Origin: Tethybacter castelli
GTDB lineage: Bacteria; Pseudomonadota; Gammaproteobacteria; Tethybacterales; Tethybacteraceae
Assembly (NCBI GenBank): GCA_036679665.1
Contig: JAZHEJ010000001.1
Location: 1 to 31,852, forward strand
Length of the DNA: 31,852 nt
Reading direction: 5' to 3'
The notes below the pieces were generated by a model. It was not told the origin of the DNA, searched no databases, and was given only the letters and a program-made list of their open reading frames with translations. The position numbers were made by a program, and so were the translations under genes. Numbering within the stretch: the first letter of the stretch is position 1; each line of letters starts with the position of its first letter. This document shows positions 31,712-31,852 of the stretch, in pieces.

Positions 31712-31852
31712 TCAGCCAGACAAAGCCTTTTGTGTAACATTCAGTTTGCGGGAAACGCGCCATTCGGGACTCAGGCAGATGCTCGCGAACAAATAGCATA
31801 TCAGCACCGCCCAGGACAGCGAGGCGTAGCCAAAGCGGATGCTCAGATATTC
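31712..31852 (-). CDS. C-terminal end of an unidentified membrane protein (partial)
   Basis: The minus-strand frame is open from the window edge to TGA at 31714-31712, giving 46 residues. It contains one likely transmembrane segment (SLSWAVLICYLFASICL) and ends in a basic tail (SPEWRVSRKLNVTQK). Codon use and a higher GC content than the adjacent ald leader support real coding sequence. I do not recognise the family, and the start is outside the window. Confidence 0.5.
   Translation of the reverse strand, partial: EYLSIRFGYASLSWAVLICYLFASICLSPEWRVSRKLNVTQKALSG

Overview
The window looks like chromosomal DNA of a free-living Pseudomonadota bacterium, most likely of the gamma/beta group and probably from an environmental metagenome. 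The evidence is a class I AroG-type DAHP synthase, a three-domain DsbD, a QmcA/NfeD pair, a DjlA-like co-chaperone and a bifunctional GlmU. Base composition is near 50% GC. Genes are tightly packed, several starts are TTG or GTG, and no rRNA, tRNA, CRISPR array, transposase or prophage gene was seen. Exact taxonomy cannot be read from the sequence.

Layout. 1-300: an assembly-edge-like repeat (77 bases identical to the inside of glmU) joined to the 5' end of a PatB/MalY-type aminotransferase gene. 306-3851 (+): glmU, a single-domain rhodanese, the biotin transporter bioY and a TauE/SafE permease. 3861-5941 (-): an SbmA/BacA-like transporter followed by aroG. 5996-11082: a DUF3179 protein (+), a 1-Cys peroxiredoxin (-), an HpcH/HpaI aldolase (-), a DUF3047-like exported protein (+) and dsbD (+). 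11095-15836: a sugar/inositol module with iolG (-) divergent from an SDR-ATPase-permease-binding-protein operon (+) that ends in a strong terminator. 16102-18452 (-): nucleoside hydrolase, nfeD, qmcA. 18701-24750 (+): a BMP-family nucleoside ABC importer (binding protein, double ATPase, two permeases) and cytidine deaminase. 24759-25469 (-): DjlA-like protein. 25664-30419 (+): a complete Liv-type amino-acid ABC importer. 30424-31536 (-): alanine dehydrogenase. The right edge carries the end of an unidentified membrane protein gene (-).

The genes form three scavenging modules. The nucleoside module imports nucleosides, cleaves their N-glycosidic bond and deaminates cytidine; its two arms diverge from a control region with a perfect 7-bp-arm palindrome and a spaced direct repeat. 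The sugar/inositol module imports a polyol or sugar and oxidises it with two NAD(P) dehydrogenases. The Liv module lies beside alanine dehydrogenase, which suggests amino-acid use as carbon and nitrogen source.

The most unusual structure is between the second nucleoside permease and cdd. The original cdd start, which overlaps the permease stop, survives only as a frameshifted and deleted relic. It is followed by a methyltransferase gene that lacks the middle of its SAM-binding core, then by a second copy of the permease tail and an intact cdd. Three of the four differences in the duplicated permease tail are synonymous in the permease frame, which points to import from a relative rather than a simple local duplication. 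Other points worth checking are a 3' frameshift in the nucleoside hydrolase gene and a GlmU whose UDP-GlcNAc-binding residues are substituted.
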